Of a stretch of DNA of 24,585 nt, positions 1 through 6,040 are shown piece after piece; within the stretch, counting starts at the first letter, position 1, and each line of letters begins with the position of its first letter. The notes beneath the pieces were generated by a model that had not been told where the DNA came from, searched no databases, and saw only the letters and a list, made by a program, of their open reading frames with translations. Origin of the DNA: a virus; the IMG/VR virus record IMGVR_UViG_3300025671_000504, positions 1-24,585 of that record. One strand, given 5' to 3'. A program made the translations under genes and the position numbers.

Positions 1-71
1 GTGGCGAATGACCCATACCGAAAGGTCTATAAAGTACCTACGAGACGCCCGCAGAGGCGTTCTGAGGCGTT

Positions 72-239
72 TTAGTCGCATGATGGCCTTCGGTTGGCAT
101 AGTCAGGATGATAGCCGTTACAGACGTTGTACGTGTACGTGTCAGCTTGCTGTACTGCGTGGTCATAGTCATCAGTGCCGACCATAGCCAGCCCTGTTAC
201 TAACGCGATACCTATTACAATCTTGGTTAATCTGTTCAT
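72..239 (-). CDS. Small secreted or membrane-anchored phage protein (55 aa), function unknown
   Basis: The frame starts with ATG at 239, preceded by a strong AAGGAGC ribosome site at 251..245, and ends with TAA at 72. Residues 1-4 are MNRL with K6, followed by a hydrophobic stretch (about residues 7-20, IVIGIALVTGLAMV), so a signal peptide or N-terminal membrane anchor is likely. The mature part is polar, with Cys40 and Cys54 and an NGYHPDYANR segment. As I recall, short exported phage proteins with a Cys-x-G-x-x-PDY pattern occur elsewhere in siphophages without a known role. It has its own promoter just upstream, unlike its coupled neighbours. Function is not recognised. Confidence 0.7.
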   Translation of the reverse strand: MNRLTKIVIGIALVTGLAMVGTDDYDHAVQQADTYTYNVCNGYHPDYANRRPSCD

Positions 240-244
240 CACTT

Positions 245-292
245 GCTCCTTATGATGTAACGATTATCGTTTACTTTTAATGATCGTGTCAA
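245..292 (-). promoter_or_regulatory. Sigma70-like leftward promoter and ribosome site for the 55-aa gene
   Basis: Read on the minus strand there is a perfect -35 TTGACA (292..287), an 18-nt spacer, and a -10 GATAAT (268..263). An AAGGAGC ribosome site (251..245) follows, 5 nt before the ATG at 239. The promoter lies just after the end of the preceding gene (298), so it probably makes a separate transcript. A palindrome overlaps the -10. Confidence 0.6.
259..271. promoter_or_regulatory. Candidate operator: perfect 6-1-6 palindrome over the -10 element
   Basis: AACGAT-A-ATCGTT (minus strand) is a perfect inverted repeat with a one-base centre. It covers the GATAAT -10 element of the promoter at 263..292. 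A repressor bound here would block RNA polymerase. The only candidate regulator in the window is the XRE protein at 7544..7765. The link is an inference from position and symmetry. Confidence 0.35.
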
Positions 293-297
293 CTAAG

Positions 298-984
298 CTA
301 TTTAGCTTTCTTCAGCGCCTTATCTAAGTTTGATCTGAACTTTCTCGCAAACCCGTTGTCCTGGCTGAATACATAATCCTTTGTGATCTTGCCGAACGGG
401 AACAGTGGTTGATATTGAGCATTGCCCTTGAATGCTGCAACCATTCGTATTTTCTGACCGCCCTTCTTGGTCCGTCTTCCATAGCGTTCCCAGATACCTT
501 CCGACTGGCGCTTGGCCCCTTTGGGTACACCTTTGAAGTATTTGGGATTAGTGCCTCCGAACCATTCATCTAGCACGCCTGGCTTAAAGTTACCGTAAGC
601 GTCTAAATATTTCCGGCTATGGCTTGTTGGGACTAGCACAGACTTTTGTTTAGGGAACCGTGTACCGCCTGCTACCTGGAACTTCATGTAGTCTGCGTTT
701 CTTTCGTCCCAGAACACGTAAGCCGTCAGTTCACGTTTGGTTGATTTGTCGAAGAAAAAGTTCCGTTGCGTGAATTTGGTGGAACCTGTTGAGCCAGATT
801 TTTTCCTGAATGTTTTGGTAGTAGCTTTACCGATGATACCTATCCCACGACCGCCTTTGCCCTTGGTCAATTCTTTGGCTAACTGATTTAGTGTCTGAGA
901 CGTAGCAAATGGGATCTGTTTCTTCTGAACTCTACTCAAACCTTTGGTAGCTGATTTGATATCAGCCCTAATATCAATCTTCAA
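298..984 (-). CDS. Putative minor tail / tail completion protein (lambda gpZ-like)
   Basis: A 228-aa, strongly basic protein. Its N-terminal region has the pattern MKIDIRADI...VQKKQIPFATSQTLNQLA, which resembles tail completion proteins of the lambda gpZ type (an N-terminal segment on self-interaction, then 'PFATxxALN'). This is motif recall, not a search. The start is taken as TTG at 984, with GGAG 7 nt upstream; it overlaps the preceding gene by 11 nt. Such proteins act at the head-tail interface and normally sit between the connector and tail-terminator genes. Here the gene lies among small early-region genes, far from the tail operon. The C-terminus is rich in Lys and Arg. Confidence 0.55.
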   Translation of the reverse strand: MKIDIRADIKSATKGLSRVQKKQIPFATSQTLNQLAKELTKGKGGRGIGIIGKATTKTFRKKSGSTGSTKFTQRNFFFDKSTKRELTAYVFWDERNADYMKFQVAGGTRFPKQKSVLVPTSHSRKYLDAYGNFKPGVLDEWFGGTNPKYFKGVPKGAKRQSEGIWERYGRRTKKGGQKIRMVAAFKGNAQYQPLFPFGKITKDYVFSQDNGFARKFRSNLDKALKKAK

Positions 985-1231
985 TGATCAACTCCAATAA
1001 GTCCTCAATGATGGACTGCTTGATAAGATCGTGATAGCCCAACTGCGTAATTAAATGTGCTTGATCAAATGATTTATCGCCTTCTTTGATCAATTTCCAT
1101 TCAACAAAATCCCCATCATCCTGCTGAACAAGCCCTTCAATGAACGTTATCTTCCCTTCGTCTGCCATCCTCGCCAAACTCCGCAATGATTCGGCCAGTT
1201 GGTTGCGGTGGATGTGAGTTATATTTGTCAT
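974..1231 (-). CDS. Hypothetical protein (85 aa)
   Basis: The chosen start is ATG at 1231, preceded by GGTGGG. An upstream in-frame TTG at 1249 would add six residues but looks less natural. The protein is acidic and probably helical, ending in a run of Ile, Leu, Glu and Asp (IIEDLLELIIED). The middle carries 'KITFIEGLVQQDDGDFVEWKL', which looks like a small alpha/beta fold. No family recognised. It overlaps the membrane-protein gene upstream by 95 nt in another frame and the gpZ-like gene downstream by 11 nt. Confidence 0.55.
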   Translation of the reverse strand: MTNITHIHRNQLAESLRSLARMADEGKITFIEGLVQQDDGDFVEWKLIKEGDKSFDQAHLITQLGYHDLIKQSIIEDLLELIIED

Positions 1232-1361
1232 AGGCCCACCATAAGTCAATGGACTTTTTAGCTGTCCAATAAAGTAAGAATAATAGCGGAAGCGAGATGA
1301 TCATTAAAAGACAAAAAATCAAAAAGCCGTTGATCGATCCTATCAGATAAAGTCTTTTCAT
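1137..1361 (-). CDS. Small membrane protein (74 aa), function unknown
   Basis: The ATG at 1361 overlaps the stop of the preceding gene as ATGA, so translation is probably coupled. Residues about 5-33 are strongly hydrophobic (Leu, Ile and Phe rich), giving one or possibly two membrane segments. The cytoplasmic or periplasmic tail is polar and basic, with HPPQPTGR. The last 31 codons lie inside the next gene in another frame. That makes the exact C-terminus the least certain part. No family recognised. Confidence 0.5.
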   Translation of the reverse strand: MKRLYLIGSINGFLIFCLLMIISLPLLFLLYWTAKKSIDLWWAYDKYNSHPPQPTGRIIAEFGEDGRRREDNVH

Positions 1362-1534
1362 CGGGCTATCGTGTTCGGATCAACTAAATCAACGCACCAA
1401 TCGCATGTTATGCAGGATGCTTGCGGTGGGGATTCGTGCTTTATTATTTCACCTTCGCAAACAGGACAAACAGGCTCAAACCTGTCAAAGAACTTGTCCC
1501 AGAACGGCATGTCATCAGGATAGTTACTCGGCAT
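1358..1534 (-). CDS. Small zinc-ribbon-like protein (58 aa)
   Basis: ATG at 1534 to TGA at 1358. The gene overlaps the upstream one by 11 nt and the downstream one by an ATGA. The N-terminus is acidic and aromatic (FWDKFFDRFE). It is followed by CPVC (Cys23, Cys26), then Cys41, Cys44 and Cys47 in a CITCDWC arrangement. Two pairs of cysteines fit a zinc ribbon, possibly for nucleic-acid or protein binding. The tight overlaps on both sides support a real gene. Function unknown. Confidence 0.6.
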   Translation of the reverse strand: MPSNYPDDMPFWDKFFDRFEPVCPVCEGEIIKHESPPQASCITCDWCVDLVDPNTIAR

Positions 1535-1766
1535 AGTCTAGCCCGTCCGTTAAGCCTTGCTTCAGGGCTTTGATAATGCCTTTATAGTTAGCTTCAAAAT
1601 GCAATAGATCCAGCCTCAAATTTACGTCCCTTTTCCAGTGGCGCTGATGGGATTCGATGCCACACTTCATCTTAATTTGGTTCAAGACTCTATTCGTAGT
1701 GTGTGCATAAACGATTCTTTCAAGCTCTTCGTTTGGCTTGCGATAGATTCCCCTGACTATTTTCAC
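1524..1766 (-). CDS. Hypothetical basic protein (80 aa)
   Basis: Starts with GTG at 1766, overlapping the upstream stop as GTGA. An AGGA lies about 9 nt upstream. The protein is basic and mostly helical by composition, with aromatic and Arg/Lys residues throughout (HQRHWKRDVNLR near the middle). No motif or family recognised. Its place in a chain of overlapping small genes below the replication genes suggests an early accessory role, but this is only positional. Confidence 0.55.
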   Translation of the reverse strand: MKIVRGIYRKPNEELERIVYAHTTNRVLNQIKMKCGIESHQRHWKRDVNLRLDLLHFEANYKGIIKALKQGLTDGLDYAE

Positions 1767-1915
1767 TTTTCTTTATCCTGTAGCTCGTTTAAAAGTTTAA
1801 GAATTGAACGGATCATCTGCTGATCGCATTCATCGACTTGCTTGGAATCGTAATGATCCAAGACCTTAACTAACGTCATCCACGCTAACAACAATTCGGT
1901 TTTAGTTGGTTTCAT
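1763..1915 (-). CDS. Hypothetical small helical protein (50 aa)
   Basis: ATG at 1915 has GGGG 6 nt upstream. An in-frame ATG at 1921 directly abuts that ribosome site and is less likely. The peptide is a Leu-rich amphipathic helix (ELLLAWMTLVKVLDHY, later ILKLLNELQDK), which could form a coiled coil. The stop overlaps the next start by 4 nt (GTGA). It is the first gene after a short AT-rich intergenic segment (1922..1982). No family recognised. Confidence 0.55.
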   Translation of the reverse strand: MKPTKTELLLAWMTLVKVLDHYDSKQVDECDQQMIRSILKLLNELQDKEK

Positions 1916-1939
1916 GCTCATCCCCTGTTTTCTCCTACT

Positions 1940-1957
1940 ATAAACGTTTTTGTTTAC
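1940..1957. promoter_or_regulatory. AT-rich inverted repeat upstream of the 50-aa gene, possible operator
   Basis: On the plus strand ATAAAC and GTTTAC flank six bases (five of six arm positions match). This is the only intergenic gap of note (1916..1982) between 1 and 2.3 kb. The minus-strand hexamer GTAAAC also occurs in the two better-supported promoters (near 270 and 9305). I do not see a convincing -35/-10 pair here. Confidence 0.2.
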
Positions 1958-1982
1958 TATGGGATAGACCGTTTTGGAATAA

Positions 1983-2360
1983 CTAAGACACCTTTAATAA
2001 CTTAACTCGCTCCTTAGCTAAACGGTATCTTTTGAAATCGTTGTAGGTAATTCGTGTTCCTTTGGCCTTTTCTTGCTCAAAAATATCAATAAAGAAGTAA
2101 TCTTCTTGGGCCTGTTCCAATACCTTAATTGGGATCTCATTCTTCCTGGGATCGCGGAAAAGTAAGCTAGGGGATAGCCGCAGGGCTTTCATAATCTCAA
2201 TCCCGTTTGCCTGACATCCGAAGCAGTGCATCAGTACCCGATCATCTTGCTCGGTTATTGACAAACTTGGGTTTTTGTCTGGATGCGCTGGGCATATTGC
2301 CCATAATTTTTTGCCTTTCTTAGTGACTCCGTTTAAATGAGGAAGTATGTCTGCTAACAC
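1983..2360 (-). CDS. CHC2-type zinc-binding domain protein (DnaG primase N-terminal domain alone)
   Basis: A 125-aa protein with the DnaG-type zinc site: Cys23-x2-His26 (CPAHPDKNPSL) and Cys46-x2-Cys49 (HCFGCQANG). This is the CHC2 domain that recognises template DNA in bacterial and phage primases. The catalytic TOPRIM domain and helicase domain are absent from this protein and from the window, so it either acts with a separate catalytic subunit or is a stand-alone DNA-binding protein. Start is GTG at 2360 with AAAGGG upstream. It overlaps the helicase gene by 41 nt, which indicates joint expression in the replication module. Confidence 0.8.
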   Translation of the reverse strand: MLADILPHLNGVTKKGKKLWAICPAHPDKNPSLSITEQDDRVLMHCFGCQANGIEIMKALRLSPSLLFRDPRKNEIPIKVLEQAQEDYFFIDIFEQEKAKGTRITYNDFKRYRLAKERVKLLKVS

Positions 2361-3798
2361 TTTTTACCCTTTTGATTTGTAGATGTTTAACAAAACTTTG
2401 AACTTCGTTCGACAAATGAATGCTAGGCTGAGGAGTCACAGCGTTAGGCCATACTCCGAATTTACTTCTGTAAGCCCAAGAAGCCCATCCTGGCTTGTAG
2501 CCTTTCTTCTTTGCGTAAAACTGAAATTCACCTAGCCAGCGAGCCTTGTCTTCTTTGGACGTTTCTCTATTGGCTTTTTTAAGCTCCTTTAGGATCTGAT
2601 CGTCTGACTTCAATATTTCTTTTGGTGGACGTTCAAACCCACAGACACACTTTACAACGAAATGCTGGAAACATCGTGGACATACCGATAATTCTGATTC
2701 TTTTTTCTCTTTAGTCAGTTCTCGCTCATTGTAAGTCTTGTCCCCAGTGTCGAGGCTTTCGGGAACAATCGATTCAGGAAAGCCATGCCATTGGACGTTA
2801 CCCGCGTGATCCAGGTAAACCGCCTCTGTCTTATTCGGATGAATTCGCATGATACGTCCTGCTCTTTGAACGAACGAGATCAGGCTTTTGGTAGGCTTTA
2901 AATCGATTAGAGTCTGGACTTTGGGCGCGTCATATCCTGTATTGAGAAGCTGCGAACAACTCAAGACTTGAAAATCACCTTCATCGTGGCTTTCATAGAT
3001 TATTTGTCGTTCTTCATCGTCCATGTAACCGTCGATGTGGACTGCTGAGATTCCCTGTTTCTCGAACATCTCCACCAGCTTTTTCGACGTTTTGATGCTT
3101 GGACTGAAAGCGATCGTTTGCCCCTTACCGAACCTTTTGAAGTTCTCAACAATGTCTCCGACTAGATCTGACTCTTCCGTGACTTGAGCTAAGCTCTTAG
3201 GATCATAGTCTACGCCACCCGTAGGCAGTCTTTTAGTCTTGACTTTAGACAAGTCAACGTGATTCCCGCCGTAATACCTAACGGGACACAAGTAGTCTTT
3301 ATCAAGAAGCTGTTCAGTCGTGATAGGAACTATCAAGTCTTGGTAGTGCTTGCCCAATCCTTTGGAATAAGGTGTAGCACTTAACCCAATGAAGATGACT
3401 TTAGAGTTCTTCTCCATTAATTCCGTTAAATGCTTATAGTGCGTATGGCATTCATCCACGATGGCAACGTGAAAGATCGGTTGGTATCGTCTTCTCGATA
3501 ACGTCTGTATGGACGCGATCTGAATGTCTGCATTGGGATCTGTGCGCCAGTGATCGCCCTGCATCACCCCGACTCTTATGCCCGCCCTGTCGAATGCTTC
3601 CAGAGATTGCTGGACTAGCTTGATTCTGTCGCAGATGAAGATGCCCTTCTTGCCGTTCTTCACAACGTTAATGAGTATCTCAACCGCTGTTATCGTCTTG
3701 CCAAAACTGCATGGTGCGGCTAGGACGATTCTCTTGTTCCCCTTTTTGATTGAATGTCTTAATTGGTTAATTGCTCGTTCTTGATGTGGCCTCAGCAC
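2320..3798 (-). CDS. Superfamily 2 DEAD/DEAH-type helicase with C-terminal cysteine cluster
   Basis: Numbered from GTG 3798 (492 aa). The first residues match the Q-motif-like LRPHQ. Walker A APCSFGKT is at 28-35, motif II DECH at 115-118, motif III SATP at 140-143, and motif VI QRAGRIMR at 311-318. These define a ResIII/UvrB-like ATP-dependent translocase. A CPRC...CVC cluster (about 373-386) suggests a zinc ribbon. The start GTG has AGGGG 7 nt upstream and overlaps the preceding stop by 7 nt; a TTG at 3837 would add 13 residues. It probably remodels replication or recombination intermediates. The neighbouring nuclease and methyltransferase leave open a restriction-like complex. Confidence 0.88.
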   Translation of the reverse strand: MLRPHQERAINQLRHSIKKGNKRIVLAAPCSFGKTITAVEILINVVKNGKKGIFICDRIKLVQQSLEAFDRAGIRVGVMQGDHWRTDPNADIQIASIQTLSRRRYQPIFHVAIVDECHTHYKHLTELMEKNSKVIFIGLSATPYSKGLGKHYQDLIVPITTEQLLDKDYLCPVRYYGGNHVDLSKVKTKRLPTGGVDYDPKSLAQVTEESDLVGDIVENFKRFGKGQTIAFSPSIKTSKKLVEMFEKQGISAVHIDGYMDDEERQIIYESHDEGDFQVLSCSQLLNTGYDAPKVQTLIDLKPTKSLISFVQRAGRIMRIHPNKTEAVYLDHAGNVQWHGFPESIVPESLDTGDKTYNERELTKEKKESELSVCPRCFQHFVVKCVCGFERPPKEILKSDDQILKELKKANRETSKEDKARWLGEFQFYAKKKGYKPGWASWAYRSKFGVWPNAVTPQPSIHLSNEVQSFVKHLQIKRVKSVSRHTSSFKRSH

Positions 3799-4307
3799 AA
3801 TGCATCCCCTATTCTCTTCAGATTTTCTTTGCTCCAAAAAACCATGCCACTATTACAATGATCTTTTGGTTTGCAACGGTGGTTTTCATTATTTTTCAAA
3901 AACTCTAAATCGTTAAAAAATAATCCAGACTCACTTTTATCTGAATCTTTCGCAGCGCCTCCTCTATGATTAAAAAATAAATAGATCGGGATTTTCGTTT
4001 TCTGCGACAAAAATATGTAGTCTTGGTAGTGCTTCAAATCTATCCCAGTTGTCCACCTTTGCGTGTTGCGATGCCAAGTGAACGCCTCTTTGTTTTTCGA
4101 CTCTATAAAACAAATATTAGAATCTGGTTTGATGCACAACATATCAGGCGCAATCAATGGCTTTTCGTTTATGAACAATGCTGGCCCTGCATACTCGCTC
4201 TTTTCTATTTCATAAACAGGCAACACATAATTACCCCGAGCCTGCAACCACTTTGATATGGCGCTTTCAGCAACTTTCCCGAAACTCAATGATTGTTCAA
4301 ATGACAT
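3792..4307 (-). CDS. PD-(D/E)XK nuclease-like protein
   Basis: 171 aa from ATG 4307; an ATG at 4370 would add 21 residues that lie wholly inside the methyltransferase gene. The core reads APDMLCI (Pro54-Asp55) then a strand ending FIESK (Glu69, Lys71), the classic PD-(D/E)XK layout. It is followed by a conserved-looking TWHRNTQRWTTGIDLKHY block. The N-terminus (SFGKVAESAISKWLQARG) resembles the helix that opens many such nucleases. It overlaps the methyltransferase by 11 nt and the helicase by 7 nt, so the three are made together. Possible roles: Holliday-junction or flap cleavage, host DNA degradation, or a restriction-like function. Confidence 0.65.
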   Translation of the reverse strand: MSFEQSLSFGKVAESAISKWLQARGNYVLPVYEIEKSEYAGPALFINEKPLIAPDMLCIKPDSNICFIESKNKEAFTWHRNTQRWTTGIDLKHYQDYIFLSQKTKIPIYLFFNHRGGAAKDSDKSESGLFFNDLEFLKNNENHRCKPKDHCNSGMVFWSKENLKRIGDALC

Positions 4308-5349
4308 GGGGAACCATGACAAAGCCAAACGACTCAAAACGCTTGCTGAATTTATGAACATCATTGCCAAAATAAAAAATAGCTTGGCCTTGTGTGGGCG
4401 CTGCTTTCTGTCCCTCTGGGCTTAGAAACCCAATCCTACCTTTGGTAAAACAAATCGCGGCACATCGGCTTTGAGCAGCATGGAACCACTTTGTGTCAGT
4501 ATAATTATGAGTCAACAGAATAGCCTCTGGAACATTCTGACTTTTTATTTCTTCAATTAGCTTTTCTATGAATTGCCCAATCTGCGGCTGTGAATATGGT
4601 GGGTTCAACCATACTCGTCCCTGCCAATCCCTTGATAAACCATCATCATCGATGGAGTAGAACTTTTTAGCTTTAACCGTAATGTTCGCAATTTCTGAAG
4701 ATGCAGGATCTAAATCAATTACATCCAAGACTTCTTTAGCTGCTTCTATATATTCCTTCGGTGTGTACCATTCATTCTGCCCTGTACCTTGAGTTCCTCT
4801 AATTTTTTTGACTTCTTGGCGTATTTCTGATTCGCTGAGACTGGCTACATACTTTTGTTCTTCTGGAGACAGTGCCAAAAGATTCTTGGCAGCACTAACG
4901 GACACCTTGCCAGACTCAACCGCCTGCTTTAGCTCAGGCTCGCCTTCTTTCGCTACCTGGCGGGCCGTTGCTGTGCTTCTTGGGGACACGTTCATCATTG
5001 CAGCGGCAGCGTCAATGGTTACGGAAGACTGCAAATTTGCAGTCTTTTTACCCACCTCTAAATTAGCAATCGACTGAGCAACCATCGCTTTCTGGCTTTC
5101 GCTTAAATGCCTTCTCTTCAGGTTGAGGCTAATAACAAAACTTAAAGGATCATCTCCTTTATACTCTTCGTAGATCGGTAAAACTTCTGCTACTTGACAT
5201 GCTTGGAACCTGTTTCGTCCATCAAGAATTTTTTCCTGATAGACGATAATGCTTTCTTGTTGTCCGTTTTGTTTGATGTCATTTCCTAGCTCTTGAATCT
5301 CAGATTCAGACATCATTGGAAATATGTTTGCTAATTCGTGATATTCCAT
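4297..5349 (-). CDS. ParB-like domain fused to a Dam-type (N6-adenine) DNA methyltransferase
   Basis: 350 aa. The N-terminal third (1-105) is a ParB/sulfiredoxin-like domain with ILDGRNR (41-47), the signature nucleotide-binding loop. A helical linker with a possible HTH follows (about 110-165). The C-terminal part is a phage Dam-type methyltransferase: NEWYTP (192-197), DLDPAS (212-217) and the catalytic NPPYS (249-253). The predicted product is N6-methyladenine in phage or host DNA, which could protect against restriction or time replication. ATG at 5349 follows AAGGGA. It is the first gene of a block with the nuclease and helicase. Target sequence cannot be read from the protein. Confidence 0.85.
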   Translation of the reverse strand: MEYHELANIFPMMSESEIQELGNDIKQNGQQESIIVYQEKILDGRNRFQACQVAEVLPIYEEYKGDDPLSFVISLNLKRRHLSESQKAMVAQSIANLEVGKKTANLQSSVTIDAAAAMMNVSPRSTATARQVAKEGEPELKQAVESGKVSVSAAKNLLALSPEEQKYVASLSESEIRQEVKKIRGTQGTGQNEWYTPKEYIEAAKEVLDVIDLDPASSEIANITVKAKKFYSIDDDGLSRDWQGRVWLNPPYSQPQIGQFIEKLIEEIKSQNVPEAILLTHNYTDTKWFHAAQSRCAAICFTKGRIGFLSPEGQKAAPTQGQAIFYFGNDVHKFSKRFESFGFVMVPHVI

Positions 5350-5362
5350 TTTTATCCCTTAT

Positions 5363-5560
5363 TTAAATCCCAGCCCTAAACAATTCCGCGCCGCTTAATG
5401 AGTAAATGATCCTGCCTTCCCTGGTGCAGCTTTCGCATCGGAAATGATGCAGATCGATTGGGCCGTCAGTGACTTTCCCAAATGACCATTCTCTGGCTTT
5501 GGCTGATGTTTTGACTATTCTTTGTTCTTTGTTGATTTCCCCACCACATTGACATTGCAT
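5363..5560 (-). CDS. Small zinc-finger-like protein (65 aa)
   Basis: CQC at residues 3-5 and CESC at 42-45 give four cysteines fit for one zinc ion. Between them is a KAREWSFGKVTDGPIDLHH segment. Small two-knuckle proteins like this are common in phage early regions, usually without an assigned role. ATG at 5560 has AAGGA upstream. It is the first gene after the 490-bp gene-free region, so its leader includes that region's hairpins. The stop lies 13 nt before the methyltransferase start. Confidence 0.6.
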   Translation of the reverse strand: MQCQCGGEINKEQRIVKTSAKAREWSFGKVTDGPIDLHHFRCESCTREGRIIYSLSGAELFRAGI

Positions 5561-5703
5561 ATTTTGTTTTCCTTGCTCCGTTTATTTTAGGCACAGCTCC
5601 ACTTTTTCCCTGTTGCAAGAGACAGGCGTATCATTCGCTAGATGACTTAGCCCATGCGTCTCTAGATCCTAAGATCCGGTACTCATGTGGTTTCCCTTTC
5701 CTA

Positions 5704-5737
5704 GTAGGACGCAACTCCTACCATACCCCGCTCGGGG
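5704..5737. other. Two adjacent short hairpins
   Basis: GTAGGA/TCCTAC with a 6-nt loop (5704..5721) is a perfect 6-bp stem. It is followed 4 nt later by CCCC/GGGG with a GCTC loop (5726..5737). Neither is followed by a T-run on either strand, so they are not classical terminators. They would lie in the leader of the zinc-finger and methyltransferase transcript, or in single-stranded origin DNA. Confidence 0.4.
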
Positions 5738-5817
5738 CCTGCTGCAATTCAAGGACGTGAATCGGGACAAGTGGTCAGTCCTACAACGTGCTCACGGATT
5801 ATCGCTATGTTCGTATC

Positions 5818-5832
5818 TAGTCATTTTGACTA
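5818..5832. repeat. Perfect inverted repeat TAGTCA-TTT-TGACTA
   Basis: Six-base arms around three T residues. The arm TGACTA recurs downstream at 5873 and 5883, so this is probably a two-half-site binding site for the same protein that reads the phased repeats at 5873..5922. Confidence 0.5.
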
Positions 5833-5872
5833 CTTGCTGGCACGATTAAGCCAGGCGAAACGAGCGACGGGT

Positions 5873-5922
5873 TGACTAGTTTTGACTATGTATGACTTGT
5901 CATGACTTGTCATAACTTGTCA
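5873..5922. repeat. Five tandem 10-bp iteron-like repeats, consensus TGACTWGTNA
   Basis: Units start at 5873, 5883, 5893, 5903 and 5913: TGACTAGTTT, TGACTATGTA, TGACTTGTCA, TGACTTGTCA and TAACTTGTCA. The period is exactly 10 bp, about one helical turn, so bound proteins would line up on one face. The third and fourth units are also near-palindromes (TGAC-TT-GTCA). They end 8 bp before the -35 of a rightward promoter. Iterons of a replication origin or an activator/repressor array are both possible. Confidence 0.65.
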
Positions 5923-5929
5923 AATAGTC

Positions 5930-5959
5930 TTGAAGGGTTAGATTTGGGCGGGGTATAAT
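5930..5959 (+). promoter_or_regulatory. Rightward sigma70-like promoter with perfect TATAAT
   Basis: TTGAAG (5930..5935), an 18-nt spacer, and a perfect TATAAT (5954..5959). This is the only convincing rightward promoter in a window where all genes point left. A transcript would start near 5966 and run antisense to the DUF3310 and HNH genes, or end as a short RNA. It might also prime or activate replication next to the iterons. Confidence 0.5.
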
Positions 5960-5965
5960 AGATAC

Positions 5966-6040
5966 CGTGTCGGTTTGCGCACGGTTGTCTTTCATACCTT
6001 TCTCAAATCGGCCTTCAGGGACTGCCAATCCCGCCGACAC
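5966..6040 (+). ncRNA. Possible structured RNA downstream of the rightward promoter
   Basis: The segment after the promoter has GTGTCGG (5967..5973) pairing with CCGACAC (6034..6040). An alternative inner fold has CCGTG/CACGG (5965..5969 with 5980..5984) and TCGGC plus GGGA pairing with TCCCGCCGA (6029..6037). The two folds compete for the same 3' strand. No open frame with a ribosome site follows the promoter. No known RNA family recognised, and no clear T-run terminator follows, so the 3' end is unknown. Confidence 0.25.

Noticed and set aside
1-71. A partial gene at the left edge (leftward ATG at 16)
   Set aside because: Only five codons are visible and no ribosome site precedes it. The segment otherwise shows only short GAGGCGTT direct repeats and a weak 5-bp hairpin.
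5581-5820. Possible tRNA genes suggested by several GC-rich small stems
   Set aside because: I could not assemble an acceptor stem with matching D, anticodon and T arms, and no GTTCRA-type T-loop is present on either strand.
5893-5922. Short tandem repeats that could be taken for a CRISPR array
   Set aside because: Units are 10 bp with no spacers and no cas genes; they fit iterons or operators.
5900-5995. A 31-codon leftward frame within the origin-like region
   Set aside because: The GAAAGG before its ATG is only 1 nt away, too close to serve as ribosome site, and the frame runs through the iterons and the rightward promoter. No recognisable product.
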